A stretch of 64,000 nucleotides of DNA from Rhizobium sp. BT04 (GTDB lineage: Bacteria; Pseudomonadota; Alphaproteobacteria; Rhizobiales; Rhizobiaceae), in the NCBI RefSeq assembly GCF_030053135.1, contig NZ_CP125652.1, forward strand, positions 3,528,501-3,592,500, written 5' to 3'. The position numbers and the translations under genes were made by a program. The number at the start of each line of letters is the position of its first letter. The first letter of the stretch is position 1. Below, one piece after another: positions 18,001-27,215 of this stretch. The notes beneath the pieces were generated by a model. That model was given only the letters and a program-made list of their open reading frames with translations. It ran no database searches and was not told the origin of the DNA.

Positions 18001-18139
18001 GCCCTCATGCGGCTGCCGTCACCTTCTCCCCCTAAACGGGGCGAAGGGACGATGCCGCAAGCTCTCCGTCCTCATCTACGTCTCGCATGGCACGTCCCCT
18101 CTCCCCGTCAGAACGGGGAGAGGATTAGGGTGAGGGGCG
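18001..18139. repeat. RIME-type intergenic mosaic element
   Basis: This 139-bp element begins GCCCTCATGCGGCTGCCGTC and ends TTAGGGTGAGGGGC. It has two internal hairpins (TCTCCCC...GGGGCGA and CTCTCCCCGT...ACGGGGAGAG). It is the same family as 33118, 53721 and 60749. Confidence 0.85.
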
Positions 18140-18148
18140 ATCTCTCGC

Positions 18149-19774
18149 TTACTTCGCAAGCTTCGCCAGCGCCGCAACCAGGCCCTGCGTCGACGAATCA
18201 TGCGATGCCGCACTCTGCTTGCCCTCGACAACCGGCAGCAGGCCAGTCGCCAGTTCCTTGCCGAGCTCGACGCCCCATTGGTCGAAGGAGTTGATCCGGA
18301 AGAGCACGCCTTCGACGAAGACGCGATGTTCGTAGAGCGCGATCAGGCGGCCGAGGGCGTAGGGGGTCAGCTTGTCGTAGACGAAGGTGATCGACGGACG
18401 GTTGCCGGTGAAGACGCGGTGCGGAGCGATGAAATCGGCCTTCTTGTCGTCCATGCCCTTGTCGGTCAGCTGCTTCTTGGCTTCCGCGAAGGTGCGGCCC
18501 TTCATCAGCGCTTCCGACTGGGCGAGCACGTTGGAGATTAGCAGCTGGTGCTGGTGGCGCAGCTCCGGCTCGAAGGCGTTGGCGGCGATCATGAATTCGG
18601 CCGGGATGATGCTCGTGCCCTGATGGATGAGCTGGTAGAAGGCGTGCTGACCGTTGGTGCCGGGCTCGCCCCAGACGACCGGGCCGGAATTGCCCTCGAC
18701 CGGCGTGCCGTCGATGGTGACGCCCTTACCGTTCGATTCCATGTCGAGCTGCTGCAGATAGGCCGGGAAGCGCGACAGGCGCTGGTCGTAGGGCAGGATG
18801 GCGCGGGTGGGGTAGCCGAGCACATTGCGGTGGTAGAAGCCGATCAGGCCGAGCAGCATCGGCAGGTTCTCGGTAATCGGCGCCTTACGGAAGTGATTGT
18901 CGACGGCATGGGCGCCGTCGAGGAATTTGCCGAAATTCTCCGGCCCGACGGCGATCATCAGCGGCAGGCCGATGGCCGACCAGATCGAGTAGCGGCCGCC
19001 GACCCAATCCCAGAAGCCGAAGACGCGGGCGCTGTCGATACCGAAGGCGGCGACCTTGTCGAGCGCCGTCGAGACGGCGGCGAAATGATGCTGCACGGCC
19101 GCTTCGCCGAGCGCCTTGGCGATGAAATTGCGCGCCGTCTGTGCATTGGTCATCGTTTCGACGGTGGTGAAGGTCTTCGAGGCGACGATGAACAGCGTCG
19201 TCTCGGGCTCGACGAGCTTCAGGATGTCGGCGATATGGGCGCCGTCGATGTTGGAGACGAAATGCGCGCGCGGGCCGTCATGGAAGGGGGCAAGCGCCAG
19301 CGTCGCCATGACGGGGCCGAGATCCGAGCCGCCGATGCCGATATTGACGACATCGGTGATTGCCTTGCCGGTGGCGCCTTTCAGCGCGCCGGAGCGGATC
19401 TCGTCGGCAAACCTACCCATGGCGGCAAGCACCGCGTTGACATCGGGCATGACGTCCCTGCCGTCGACCAGAACCGGCGTGTTGGAGCGGTTGCGCAGCG
19501 CGGTGTGCAGAACGGCGCGGTCCTCGGTGAAATTGATCGCCTTGCCGGAGAACATTTCCTCGCGCTTCTTTTCGACGCCGCCTTCTTCGGCAAGCTTGAC
19601 CAGCAGCTTGAGGATGTCGTCATTGACCGCCGTCTTGGAAAAATCCATCAGCAGGTCGTCAAGCGCGACGGAAAAACGCGAAAAGCGCTGCGGATCGGCG
19701 GCGAAGGCGGCGCGGATATCGGTCGCCTTGGTGGCATCAGCGGTGCTTTTCAGCTGTTCGACGATGGCGTTCAT
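18149..19774 (-). CDS. pgi: Glucose-6-phosphate isomerase
   Basis: Pgi interconverts fructose 6-phosphate and glucose 6-phosphate. At 541 residues this is a normal bacterial length. Signature regions include [34 protein letters not shown] and the C-terminal [14 protein letters not shown] with the catalytic lysine. ATG 19774 follows AGGAG. It links fructokinase output to glucose 6-phosphate, which OtsA uses. It lies downstream of fadD on the same strand, but a repeat hairpin between them argues for a separate transcript. Confidence 0.97.
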   Translation of the reverse strand: MNAIVEQLKSTADATKATDIRAAFAADPQRFSRFSVALDDLLMDFSKTAVNDDILKLLVKLAEEGGVEKKREEMFSGKAINFTEDRAVLHTALRNRSNTPVLVDGRDVMPDVNAVLAAMGRFADEIRSGALKGATGKAITDVVNIGIGGSDLGPVMATLALAPFHDGPRAHFVSNIDGAHIADILKLVEPETTLFIVASKTFTTVETMTNAQTARNFIAKALGEAAVQHHFAAVSTALDKVAAFGIDSARVFGFWDWVGGRYSIWSAIGLPLMIAVGPENFGKFLDGAHAVDNHFRKAPITENLPMLLGLIGFYHRNVLGYPTRAILPYDQRLSRFPAYLQQLDMESNGKGVTIDGTPVEGNSGPVVWGEPGTNGQHAFYQLIHQGTSIIPAEFMIAANAFEPELRHQHQLLISNVLAQSEALMKGRTFAEAKKQLTDKGMDDKKADFIAPHRVFTGNRPSITFVYDKLTPYALGRLIALYEHRVFVEGVLFRINSFDQWGVELGKELATGLLPVVEGKQSAASHDSSTQGLVAALAKLAK

Positions 19775-19899
19775 GGGAGGCTCCTTTGGAGGCGGAAAGG
19801 TTGCGGAAACTATTCGCTTTCTCCAGTGCAAATCAAGTTCAGCCGCCGCTCAACATATAAAAAAGCCACCCGTGGCGAGCGGATGGCCGTCAATTTCAT

Positions 19900-19952
19900 G
19901 ACAGCGCCGCGCGGCCGAAAGATGCGCAAAGGACGCTGTCTCACTTTGAATT
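19900..19952. repeat. Rhizobial hairpin repeat (ACAGCG...CGCTGT family), copy 1
   Basis: The segment starts ACAGCGCCGCGCG and runs to GCGCAAAGGACGCTGT, then CACTTTGAATT. The same sequence, with a better inner stem, occurs at 25446-25500. It lies between fadD and pgi. Confidence 0.6.
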
Positions 19953-19959
19953 CGTCAAT

Positions 19960-21660
19960 TCAGCCGCGCAGATCCTTGCGCAGGATCTTGCCGACAGGCG
20001 ACTTCGGCAGCTCGGTGCGGAACTCGATGAAGCGCGGCCGTTTGTAATTGGTGAGGTTGGCGATGCAATGGGCCTTCACCTCCGATTCCGTCAGGTTCGG
20101 ATCCTTCCTGACGACGAAGAGCTTGACGGCCTCGCCCGAATGTCCGTCCGGCACGCCGATGGCGGCGGCCTCGAGGATACCGGCATGCATGGCGGCGACC
20201 TCCTCGATCTCGTTCGGATAGACGTTGAAGCCCGAGACCAGGATCATGTCCTTCTTGCGGTCGACGATCTTGGTAAAGCCGCGCGCGTCCATGAAGCCCA
20301 TGTCGCCGGAGCGGAAATAGCCGTCCTCGGTCATCACCCGCGCCGTTTCCTCCGGCTTCTGCCAATAGCCGGCCATCACCTGCGGCCCACGGATGCAGAT
20401 CTCGCCGACTTCGCCCAATGGCAGCGAATGGCCTTCCTCATCGCGGATATCGAGGTCGGTGGAGGGCATCGGCAGGCCGATCGTGCCGGTGAACTCGGCC
20501 GAATCGAAACGATTGGCGGTGGCAACCGGCGAGGTCTCGGATAGCCCGTAGCCCTCCGTCACCGGCGTGCCGGTCATCTTTAGCCAGCGGTCGGCGACCG
20601 GGCGCTGCACGGCCATGCCGCCGCCGAGCGACATGATCAGCGGCGAGAAATCGAGCTTGGCAAAATCGGCATTGTTCATCAGCGCATTGAACAGCGTGTT
20701 GAGGCCGGGGAAGATATGCACGTCGGACTTGCCGAATTCCTTGACGAGGCCAGGTATGTCGCGCGGATTGGCGATCAGGATATTGTGGGCGCCGAGCGAC
20801 AAGCCCATCAGCGAATTCACCGTCAACGCGAAGATGTGGTAGAGCGGCAGGGCGCAGAGGAAATTCAGCACTTCGGGCTGTTTCTTGCGCTCGAAAGCCG
20901 ATCGCAGCCATAGCGACAGCTGCAGCTTGTTGGCGAGCAGGTTTGCATGGGTCAGCACCGCGCCCTTGGCAATGCCTGTCGTGCCGCCCGTATATTGCAG
21001 GAAGGCAATATCGCTGCCCGCAAGTGTCACCGGCTGCAGCGTCTTTTGCGCCCCGTCGCGCAGCACCTGGCTGAAGCTCTTGTGCTCAGGGATCGACCAG
21101 GAGGGAACGAGCTTTTTCACCTTGCGCACGAGGAAATTGACGATCAGCCCCTTGGCCCCCAGCATTTCGCCGAGCGAGGTGACGACGACGTGGCGCAGAT
21201 CGGTCTTGTTCAAAACCTGCTCCACCGTGCGGGCGAAATTCTCCAGCACGAAGATCGCCTTGGCGCCGGAATCCCGCAGCTGATGTTCGAGTTCACGCGG
21301 CGTATAGAGTGGGTTGACGTTGACGACGACGAGGCCGGCCCTGAGGATGGCGTAGGTGGCGACCGGGTTCTGCAGCACGTTCGGCATCATCACCGCGACG
21401 CGGTCGCCCTTTTCCAGGCCGATGCTCTGCAGCCAGGCGGCAACCTTCTGCGTCTGGCTCTCCAGTTCGCGGTAGCGCATCGCCTTGCCCATGCTGGAAA
21501 AGACGGTGCGGTCGGCGTAACGGGCGCAGGATTTTTCGAGCAGTTCGGCAAGCGAGGCATATTCCAGCGGCGGGAGTTCGGCCGGTACGACATCGGGATA
21601 GCTGGCAAGCCAGGGCTTATCCGGCTTGGCTCCGTTCGGATGGACGGAAATGCTGTTCAT
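19960..21660 (-). CDS. fadD: Long-chain fatty-acid--CoA ligase
   Basis: This enzyme activates fatty acids with ATP and CoA for beta-oxidation. The protein has 566 residues with AMP-binding motifs: the P-loop YTGGTTGIAKGA, EGYGLSETSP and YFRSGDMGFMDARGFTKIVDR split across the adenylation core. The catalytic Lys is near the C-terminus (KSPVGKILRKDLRG). ATG 21660 follows GAGAGGA. The promoter region carries a TTGACGT-AA-ACGTCAA palindrome, suggesting regulation with fatty-acid or branched-chain acyl-CoA genes. Chain-length preference cannot be read from sequence. Confidence 0.92.
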   Translation of the reverse strand: MNSISVHPNGAKPDKPWLASYPDVVPAELPPLEYASLAELLEKSCARYADRTVFSSMGKAMRYRELESQTQKVAAWLQSIGLEKGDRVAVMMPNVLQNPVATYAILRAGLVVVNVNPLYTPRELEHQLRDSGAKAIFVLENFARTVEQVLNKTDLRHVVVTSLGEMLGAKGLIVNFLVRKVKKLVPSWSIPEHKSFSQVLRDGAQKTLQPVTLAGSDIAFLQYTGGTTGIAKGAVLTHANLLANKLQLSLWLRSAFERKKQPEVLNFLCALPLYHIFALTVNSLMGLSLGAHNILIANPRDIPGLVKEFGKSDVHIFPGLNTLFNALMNNADFAKLDFSPLIMSLGGGMAVQRPVADRWLKMTGTPVTEGYGLSETSPVATANRFDSAEFTGTIGLPMPSTDLDIRDEEGHSLPLGEVGEICIRGPQVMAGYWQKPEETARVMTEDGYFRSGDMGFMDARGFTKIVDRKKDMILVSGFNVYPNEIEEVAAMHAGILEAAAIGVPDGHSGEAVKLFVVRKDPNLTESEVKAHCIANLTNYKRPRFIEFRTELPKSPVGKILRKDLRG

Positions 21661-21791
21661 CGTATCCTCTCTCCCTTGCGGCCGCCGCACCGACCCGAGC
21701 CGGTAATCGACTGGAAGCAGTCCTCCATCTTCCAGTCCGGCAGCTTATGCCATTGCCTGAACGGTTCAAGCCGAATGAAGCTATACTAACC

Positions 21792-21807
21792 TTGACGTAA
21801 ACGTCAA
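21792..21807 (-). promoter_or_regulatory. Palindromic operator upstream of fadD
   Basis: TTGACGT (21792-21798), AA, ACGTCAA (21801-21807): 7-bp perfect arms, 132 bp before the fadD start. On the minus strand the first half doubles as a -35 box (TTGACG), with TATAGC 16 bp on. The same half-site word occurs upstream of the nitronate monooxygenase gene at 49846. Confidence 0.6.
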
Positions 21808-21835
21808 CATTCGCCCCTTGCGTGAGATGGGGAGG

Positions 21836-21860
21836 GGAACTTTGAGGTTACCATGACGTT
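21836..21860 (+). promoter_or_regulatory. EcfG/RpoE2-type general stress promoter
   Basis: GGAAC (21836-21840), 16 bp, CGTT (21857-21860). This matches the alphaproteobacterial general-stress sigma factor consensus as I know it (GGAAC-N16/17-cGTT). It is 46 bp before the PRC-barrel start, a suitable leader length. Confidence 0.7.
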
Positions 21861-21905
21861 GATCTTGCATACCCAACCATGAGGAACACCAAAAGGAGAT
21901 CCACA

Positions 21906-22298
21906 ATGTTGAATCAGGATTCTGACGCCAGCCGCCGTGACCCGGATGCCAAGGTCACGCACTCGCTGATCGCCAGCGATCGCGTCGAAGGCACCCGTGT
22001 CTATGGTGCCGATGGCAGGCATATCGGCTCGATCGAACGCCTGATCATCGGCAAGCTCGATGGCCGTGTCGCCTATGCCGTACTGAGCTTCGGCGGCTTC
22101 CTCGGCATCGGTCACGACCACTATCCGCTTCCCTGGGAAAAGCTGAACTACGACACCCAGCTGGACGGCTATCGCATCGACCTGACCAAGGAGCAGATCG
22201 AAGGCGCCCCGAGCTATTCGGACGATGACGACACCTGGTACAACGACAATGGCCGCCGGGTCTATGATTACTACGGCGTGCCGCCCTACTGGATGTAA
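21906..22298 (+). CDS. PRC-barrel domain protein, probable general stress protein
   Basis: This is a 130-residue cytoplasmic protein starting at ATG 21906 (AAGGAGATCCACA upstream). The PRC-barrel fold covers about residues 20-95 (LIASDRVEGTRVYGADGRHI, then VAYAVLSFGGFLGIGHDHYP). An acidic, tyrosine-rich tail follows (SYSDDDDTWYNDN...YYGVPPYWM). PRC-barrel proteins bind RNA or protein partners, and many rhizobial ones are stress-induced with unknown roles. The EcfG-type promoter upstream supports this. The gene stands alone with a clear terminator. Confidence 0.85.
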   Translation: MLNQDSDASRRDPDAKVTHSLIASDRVEGTRVYGADGRHIGSIERLIIGKLDGRVAYAVLSFGGFLGIGHDHYPLPWEKLNYDTQLDGYRIDLTKEQIEGAPSYSDDDDTWYNDNGRRVYDYYGVPPYWM

Positions 22299-22324
22299 CG
22301 TCGTCCGATAGGCCGAGCTGGAAG

Positions 22325-22350
22325 GGCCCCGCGGGATGCGGGGCCTTTTT
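22325..22350 (+). terminator. Rho-independent terminator of the PRC-barrel gene
   Basis: GGCCCCGC (22325-22332), 5-nt loop, GCGGGGCC (22338-22345), then TTTTT. It begins 26 bp after the stop codon. Confidence 0.9.
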
Positions 22351-22399
22351 GGTGTTTGGCGATGAGCTTCGCTCTTACCCGATCCGGCAGACTTGCTCA

Positions 22400-22432
22400 C
22401 CCTCATTCCTGTGACGAGCACAGGAATGAGGG
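22400..22432. repeat. Perfect 14-bp inverted repeat
   Basis: CCCTCATTCCTGTG (22400-22413) and CACAGGAATGAGGG (22419-22432) are separated by ACGAG. I know similar palindromes as dispersed rhizobial repeats. It lies between two convergent genes and may end transcription from either side. Confidence 0.7.
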
Positions 22433-22504
22433 AGGTAGAGACCACGGCAGCTAACAGACCACATTTTCAACCGAGTAGCCGGCACAGCCGGATGTGAGAC
22501 CTCT

Positions 22505-24958
22505 TTAGTCCCCTGCAACAAGATCGTTGGCCGAGCGCAATACGGTGCCGACGATAATGTCGTCAGCCACGATCGTCTCCGCCGTCCTCACCACAAAGAC
22601 ATGGCTCTCGCCCGGCAGCAGCGTCACCAGCATCGAATCGACGACGGCATCCGGATCCAGCCGATCCCCCATCAAGCAGAGATCCTTGAGGAAATTTTGC
22701 GCCGTCACCTTCACGGCGACCCCACCGTCGATCCCGCTGACATCGACCACCAACCGCGGCGCCGGCAAGGCAAGGTCGATATCCTCGACGAAATAATGAA
22801 AAGCCCGCCTATCGAGCATGTCGACGACAACAACCTCGTTCTTTGGTAAGTCCGGCGTGACGATATCCCCAGGCAGCGGAAATTCCTTGGCCTCGAAGCG
22901 GTCGCAGAGCAGGCGCCAGAATTCGAATTCGGCCAGCACGGTGCCGTCGAGCTTCAGGCGTTTGCCGGCAATCTTCGCCCGCCAGAACAGGGTGCGTTCG
23001 TTGACCGCCACCGCCGCAAGGCCATCGCGGCGCGGCTGGATCGTCAGCAGGCGCGGATCATAGGCCGCCTTCAGCGCATACCAGAGCGGCTTGCGGCGCC
23101 CGGCCGAATCAAGCGCCGCCCATGAGGTGACCGGCCAGCAATCGTTGAACTGCCAGACGACGGCGCCCTTGCAGATATCCCGATGCGAGCGCATGTGCTC
23201 GATGCCGAAGCGGATGGCGCGGGCCTGATTGAGCTGGGTGGCGAAGTGCCAGTCGTCCATCGCTTGCGGCTCCGGCAGATGGCCGGAGAGGCCGCGGATC
23301 AGCTTGTCGTTGCCTTGGGTGGCCTTCTGATGGTGGAAGACGCCGTTCGATTGCGGCGTCAGCGGCGCGTCGTGCACGCTTTCTTCGATCGTCGCCCAGG
23401 CCGCCGGCGCCTGCCAGCCGAATTCGGAGCAGAAGCGGGGGATGTAGCTGCGATAGACCTCGTAACCGACATCGTTCCACACGTCCCAGATATGTTTGCA
23501 GCCATGTGCGTCGGCATTGGGTTCGATCTCCATCGAGCCGGAATAGGGGCTGCCGGGATAATAGGGCCGGTCCGGATCGATTTCGGCGCAGAGTTTCGGC
23601 AGCAGGTCGAGATAATAACCGAGGCCCCAGCTTTCGCCCGCCTTGATGATCGGCCGCCAGCCCCATTCGTCGAAGCCCCAGATATTCTCGTTGTTGCCGT
23701 TCCAGAGGACCAGCGAGGCATGCGGCATCAGCCGCACGACATTGTCGCGTACCTCGGCCTCGACCTCGCTTCTGAGCGGCTCCTCCTCCGGATAGGCGGC
23801 GCAGGCAAAGAGGAAATCCTGCCAGACCAGCATGCCCATGCGGTCGCAGGCCTCGTAGAACGCTTCGCGCTCGAAGATGCCGCCGCCCCAGACGCGCAGC
23901 AGGTGGATATTGGCGGCCTTCGCCTCCTCGATCCGCGCGGCATAACGCTCGGCCGTCACCCGCGAGGGGAAACAATCGTCTGGAATCCAGTTCGCCCCGC
24001 AGATGAACAGCGGCACGTCGTTGATGACGAAGGTAAAGGCCGAGCCGTGTTCGTCGGCCGCGGTATCGAGCCGCAGCGAGCGGAAGCCGAGGTCGCGCTG
24101 AAAGCTGTCGAGCAGACCGCCGCTGGCATCGTCGATCAGCTTCAGCGTCAGCGGATAGAGCGGCTGCGCGCCGAGATGGTGCGGCCACCAGAGCTGCGGC
24201 GAGGGGAGGCGGAGCTCGAAGGAAACCGCGTCGTTGTCAGCGCCGATCGCCACCGTCGTGGTCACCCCGCCGATCTCGGCGACCAGCCGGCACGGCCCGT
24301 GATCGCCATGGCGCGCCAGCGTCGCATGCACCTTCACCAGCCCGTCGCCGCCGGCAAGGCTTGCGGATACGCGTGTTTCGGCAAGCCGTGCCCGATCCCA
24401 GCTCTCCAGCCGAACGGGTTTCCAGAGCCCTGCCGTCACCAGCGTCGGCCCCCAGTCCCAGCCGAAATTGCAGGCCATCTTGCGCATCAGATTGCCCGGT
24501 CCCGGATAATTGTTGGGCCGGTAGCCGTAGTGCTTCTCCATCTCCACGCCATAGGCGTAAGCCGAGCGGAAGGTGACGGTGAGGTCGTTCTGGCCAACCT
24601 TCAGCAGTGCCGACACATCGAAGCGATAGGTGCGGTGCATGTTGAAGGTGCGGCCGATCTCTTCGCCGTTGAGGGCAATCACCGCGATCGTATCGAGCCC
24701 CTCGAAGACCAGCTCCTGCACCCTGCCATCGTCAGGCGCCGCTTCGAAACGGCAGTGATAGGTCCAGTCGGTTTTGCCGATCCAGTCATTGGTGATCTCG
24801 TTGACGTCGATATAGGGATCGGGGATCAGCCGGTTGGCGAGAAGGTCGAGATGCACGCAGCCCGGCACCGTTGCAGGAATGGCAGAGGGCAGGCCGGATC
24901 TTCCTGTATCGTTACAGGTGAGCGTCCAGCCGGAATTGAGCGCGGTCTTCTCGATCAT
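22505..24958 (-). CDS. Beta-mannosidase (glycoside hydrolase family 2)
   Basis: This enzyme hydrolyses terminal beta-mannosides. The protein has 817 residues without a signal peptide, so it is probably cytoplasmic. It has the GH2 layout: N-terminal jelly-roll (GWTLTCNDTGR...PGCVHLDLL), immunoglobulin-like domain, and TIM barrel. The acid/base sits in SLVLWNGNNENIWG and the likely nucleophile glutamate in RFCSEFGWQ. ATG 24958 follows GAGGAG 7 nt away, better than ATG 24976. It shares its strand with the glyoxalase gene 74 bp upstream. Confidence 0.9.
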   Translation of the reverse strand: MIEKTALNSGWTLTCNDTGRSGLPSAIPATVPGCVHLDLLANRLIPDPYIDVNEITNDWIGKTDWTYHCRFEAAPDDGRVQELVFEGLDTIAVIALNGEEIGRTFNMHRTYRFDVSALLKVGQNDLTVTFRSAYAYGVEMEKHYGYRPNNYPGPGNLMRKMACNFGWDWGPTLVTAGLWKPVRLESWDRARLAETRVSASLAGGDGLVKVHATLARHGDHGPCRLVAEIGGVTTTVAIGADNDAVSFELRLPSPQLWWPHHLGAQPLYPLTLKLIDDASGGLLDSFQRDLGFRSLRLDTAADEHGSAFTFVINDVPLFICGANWIPDDCFPSRVTAERYAARIEEAKAANIHLLRVWGGGIFEREAFYEACDRMGMLVWQDFLFACAAYPEEEPLRSEVEAEVRDNVVRLMPHASLVLWNGNNENIWGFDEWGWRPIIKAGESWGLGYYLDLLPKLCAEIDPDRPYYPGSPYSGSMEIEPNADAHGCKHIWDVWNDVGYEVYRSYIPRFCSEFGWQAPAAWATIEESVHDAPLTPQSNGVFHHQKATQGNDKLIRGLSGHLPEPQAMDDWHFATQLNQARAIRFGIEHMRSHRDICKGAVVWQFNDCWPVTSWAALDSAGRRKPLWYALKAAYDPRLLTIQPRRDGLAAVAVNERTLFWRAKIAGKRLKLDGTVLAEFEFWRLLCDRFEAKEFPLPGDIVTPDLPKNEVVVVDMLDRRAFHYFVEDIDLALPAPRLVVDVSGIDGGVAVKVTAQNFLKDLCLMGDRLDPDAVVDSMLVTLLPGESHVFVVRTAETIVADDIIVGTVLRSANDLVAGD

Positions 24959-25032
24959 GGCGGGCTCCTCATTCATGCCGCTCGAAGCTGTGGGATTCTC
25001 TGTGGAGTGGAACTGTGTCGCTCTGAGAAGCG

Positions 25033-25419
25033 TCAGAGAAACCGGCCGTGGCGCTGCAGCACCTCGATCTTGTAGCCGTCGGGGTCGCTGATGAAGAAGA
25101 ACAGGCCGAAGAGCTTGCCGTCGCGATTGAGCTCCACCAGTTCGCCGGGATGAAACCCGAGCTTCGACAGCCGCTCCCGTTCGATGGCGACCTCTTCGAC
25201 CGAGACGGCAAGGTGGCCATAGGCATTGCCGAGATCATAGGGCGCGGTGCGGCCCTTGTTGACCGTCAGTTCCAGTTCGAAGCCGGTCTCGGCATTGCTC
25301 AGATAGATCAGCGTGAAGGTTTCGAAATCGACGCGGTCGGCGACCGAAAGGCCGAAGGCCCTGCTGTAGAAATCGACGGAGCGCGCCTCGTCGAGAACGC
25401 GGATCATGGAGTGGATCAT
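25033..25419 (-). CDS. Lactoylglutathione lyase-like VOC protein
   Basis: This 128-residue protein has two glyoxalase I half-motifs: MIRVLDEARSVDFYSRAFGL with FELELTVNKG, and GHLAVSVEEV with FISDPDGYKIEVLQ. The His and Glu metal ligands are at the expected places. It probably acts on glutathione adducts of methylglyoxal or a related compound. I chose ATG 25419; a GTG at 25446 would add nine residues reaching into the neighbouring repeat. The sequence IHSMIRVLD and the length fit the glyoxalase I family. Confidence 0.78.
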   Translation of the reverse strand: MIHSMIRVLDEARSVDFYSRAFGLSVADRVDFETFTLIYLSNAETGFELELTVNKGRTAPYDLGNAYGHLAVSVEEVAIERERLSKLGFHPGELVELNRDGKLFGLFFFISDPDGYKIEVLQRHGRFL

Positions 25420-25445
25420 CTTCGCCAAGGCGGCCTCCCATTGCA

Positions 25446-25489
25446 CTACAGCGCCGCGCGTCTTTTTAGACGCGCAAAGGACGCTGTAG
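25446..25489. repeat. Rhizobial hairpin repeat (ACAGCG...CGCTGT family), copy 2
   Basis: Nested inverted repeat: outer CTACAGCG (25446-25453) with CGCTGTAG (25482-25489), inner GCGCGTCT (25456-25463) with AGACGCGC (25468-25475). The tail CACTTTGAATT is shared with copy 1 at 19900. It touches the glyoxalase start on one side and the osmoprotectant operon end on the other. Confidence 0.7.
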
Positions 25490-25524
25490 CACTTTGAATT
25501 ACTGCAGCCTTGGTACCCGTCCTC

Positions 25525-26274
25525 TTACGCCGCGCGCAAGCCGATTCTTCGGGTGATCGCCGCTTCGACGAGGCCCATGGCGTCATAGATCAGCACCGCC
25601 ATCAGGCCGACGATCAGGCCGCCCTGCAGGATGAAGGCGGTATTGTCGGATATCAGCCCGGCGATGATCACCTCGCCGAGGCCCTTTGCGGCAACTGTCG
25701 AGCCGATCGTCGCCGTGCCGATATTGATGACGGTCGCGACCTTCAGCCCTTCGAGGATCAGCGGCAGGGCCAACGGCAACTCGACGCGAAACAGCCGCTG
25801 CGTGCCGTTCATGCCCATGCCGTCGGCGGCATCGAGAATTTGCGGCGAAACCTGCTTGAGCCCGGCGACGGTGTTTTCGAAGATCGGCAGCAGGCCGTAG
25901 AGAAAGAGCGCAATCAGCGTCGGCATGGCGCCGAAGCCCGTCGCGGGCACGGCGAGCGCCAGCACCGCGACCGGCGGAAAGGTCTGCCCGGCATTGGCGA
26001 TCGCGCGCGACAGCGGCAGGAAATCGGCCCCGCTTTCCCGCGTCACGAAGATGCCGCCGACAACGGCAAGCACGGCGCTGCAGACAATCGAGCCGATCAC
26101 CAGTTGCAGATGGCCGACGGCCAGCGAGGCAAGGCTGTTTTGCGTATAGACGGCGGGCGCATTGTTGCTGGTCAGCGGCACCAGCAGGAAGGAAAGCCAC
26201 TCCGTCCTGAACAGCAGGATCAGAAGCAGGGCGAGCGCCGCCAGGCGGAAGAGATTGGCGACGAGGAGTTTCAT
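25525..26274 (-). CDS. Osmoprotectant ABC transporter permease (YehW/OpuC type)
   Basis: This is a 249-residue permease with about six membrane segments and the BPD_transp_1 EAA loop (AADGMGMNGTQRLFRVELPLALP). It is the last gene of an SBP-permease-ATPase-permease unit in the order of E. coli osmF-yehYXW. It overlaps the ATPase gene by 4 bp (ATGA). With the partner permease at 27212 it should form the membrane heterodimer importing glycine betaine, choline or a similar quaternary amine. Confidence 0.86.
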   Translation of the reverse strand: MKLLVANLFRLAALALLLILLFRTEWLSFLLVPLTSNNAPAVYTQNSLASLAVGHLQLVIGSIVCSAVLAVVGGIFVTRESGADFLPLSRAIANAGQTFPPVAVLALAVPATGFGAMPTLIALFLYGLLPIFENTVAGLKQVSPQILDAADGMGMNGTQRLFRVELPLALPLILEGLKVATVINIGTATIGSTVAAKGLGEVIIAGLISDNTAFILQGGLIVGLMAVLIYDAMGLVEAAITRRIGLRAA

Positions 26275-27215
26275 GCCTTGCGGCCCAGTTCGAGAAGCCG
26301 GCTCATCGAGATCGAACCGACAGGCGCCTTCTCGCCGTTCTCAACGGCCGCCTCGTCGACCCCCTGCCAGATCATTTCGGCGAGTGCATCGCGGAGACTC
26401 AGCGATTGCGGCAGGGCATAGGCGAGGCCGCTCTTCGCCGGCTCCATGCTCTCTTTCAGCGGCAGCAGCGACATCAGCTTCAGCGCCCGGTCGGAGGTGC
26501 CGGTCAATTGCTGCACGAAGGGATCGGCCGGTTCGGTGAGGATCTTTTCCGGCGTCGAGCATTGCAGCAATCTGCCCTGGCTCATCACGGCGATCTGGTT
26601 GCCGAGATGGAAGGCCTCGTCCATGTCGTGGGTGACGAGAATGACCGTCGTGCCGAACTGCTTCTGGATCGCCAGCAGGTCGTCCTGCGCCTTGCCGCGG
26701 ATGACTGGATCGAGCGCGCCGAAGGGTTCGTCCATCAACAACAGTTCCGGTTCTGCCGCCAGCGCCCGGGCGACACCGACGCGCTGCTGCTGGCCGCCGG
26801 AAAGCTGATGCGGATATTTGTCGGCAAAGGTCGCCGGATCGAGGTTGAAGAGCCCGAGCAGTTCCTCGACCCGTCTGGCGATACGGGCGGAATCCCAATC
26901 GAGAAGCTGCGGGACGGTGGCGATATTCTGCGCCACGGTGCGGTGCGGAAACAGGCCGTGGCCCTGAATGGCGTAGCCGATCTTGCGGCGAAGCTCGGTC
27001 ACCTCAACGTCCACAACATTCTGCCCGCCGACGAAGATCTGACCTTCGCTGATCGGCACCAGCCGGTTGATCATCCGCATCAGCGTCGATTTGCCGGAGC
27101 CCGAGGTGCCGACGATGACGGTGATCTCACCCTTCTCGACGCGCATCGAGACGTCGTCGACGACGGTGGCGGTGCCGTAGCGCTTGGTGACGTTCCTGAT
27201 CTCGATCATGCTCAT
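26271..27215 (-). CDS. Osmoprotectant ABC transporter ATP-binding protein (YehX/OpuCA type)
   Basis: This 314-residue ATPase has Walker A (GTSGSGKST), signature LSGGQQQ, Walker B (LLLMDEPFGAL) and the H-loop VTHDMDE. The C-terminal extension (about 235-314) resembles the degenerate regulatory tail of OpuCA proteins rather than two full CBS domains. Both ends overlap neighbours by 4 bp, so the three cytoplasmic and membrane parts are translationally coupled. Confidence 0.9.
   Translation of the reverse strand: MSMIEIRNVTKRYGTATVVDDVSMRVEKGEITVIVGTSGSGKSTLMRMINRLVPISEGQIFVGGQNVVDVEVTELRRKIGYAIQGHGLFPHRTVAQNIATVPQLLDWDSARIARRVEELLGLFNLDPATFADKYPHQLSGGQQQRVGVARALAAEPELLLMDEPFGALDPVIRGKAQDDLLAIQKQFGTTVILVTHDMDEAFHLGNQIAVMSQGRLLQCSTPEKILTEPADPFVQQLTGTSDRALKLMSLLPLKESMEPAKSGLAYALPQSLSLRDALAEMIWQGVDEAAVENGEKAPVGSISMSRLLELGRKA

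Larger units (their letters stand above)
17595..18148. other. Intergenic region: otsA upstream, frk remnant and RIME copy
   Basis: The gap upstream of otsA holds an AT-rich stretch with a perfect 14-bp palindrome (GAAAGAATTCTTTC, 17815-17828) and GAACGTTC (17847-17854). These are candidate regulatory sites for otsA. Further on are a fructokinase 3' remnant (17945-17983) and a RIME copy (18001-18139). No intact gene is visible. Confidence 0.6.

Noticed and set aside
18548..20047. 499-codon frame opposite pgi
   Set aside because: pgi on the other strand is certain, and this frame has no recognisable protein features.
23183..25075. 630-codon frame opposite the beta-mannosidase gene
   Set aside because: It is a shadow of a GC-rich GH2 gene with all catalytic motifs on the other strand.
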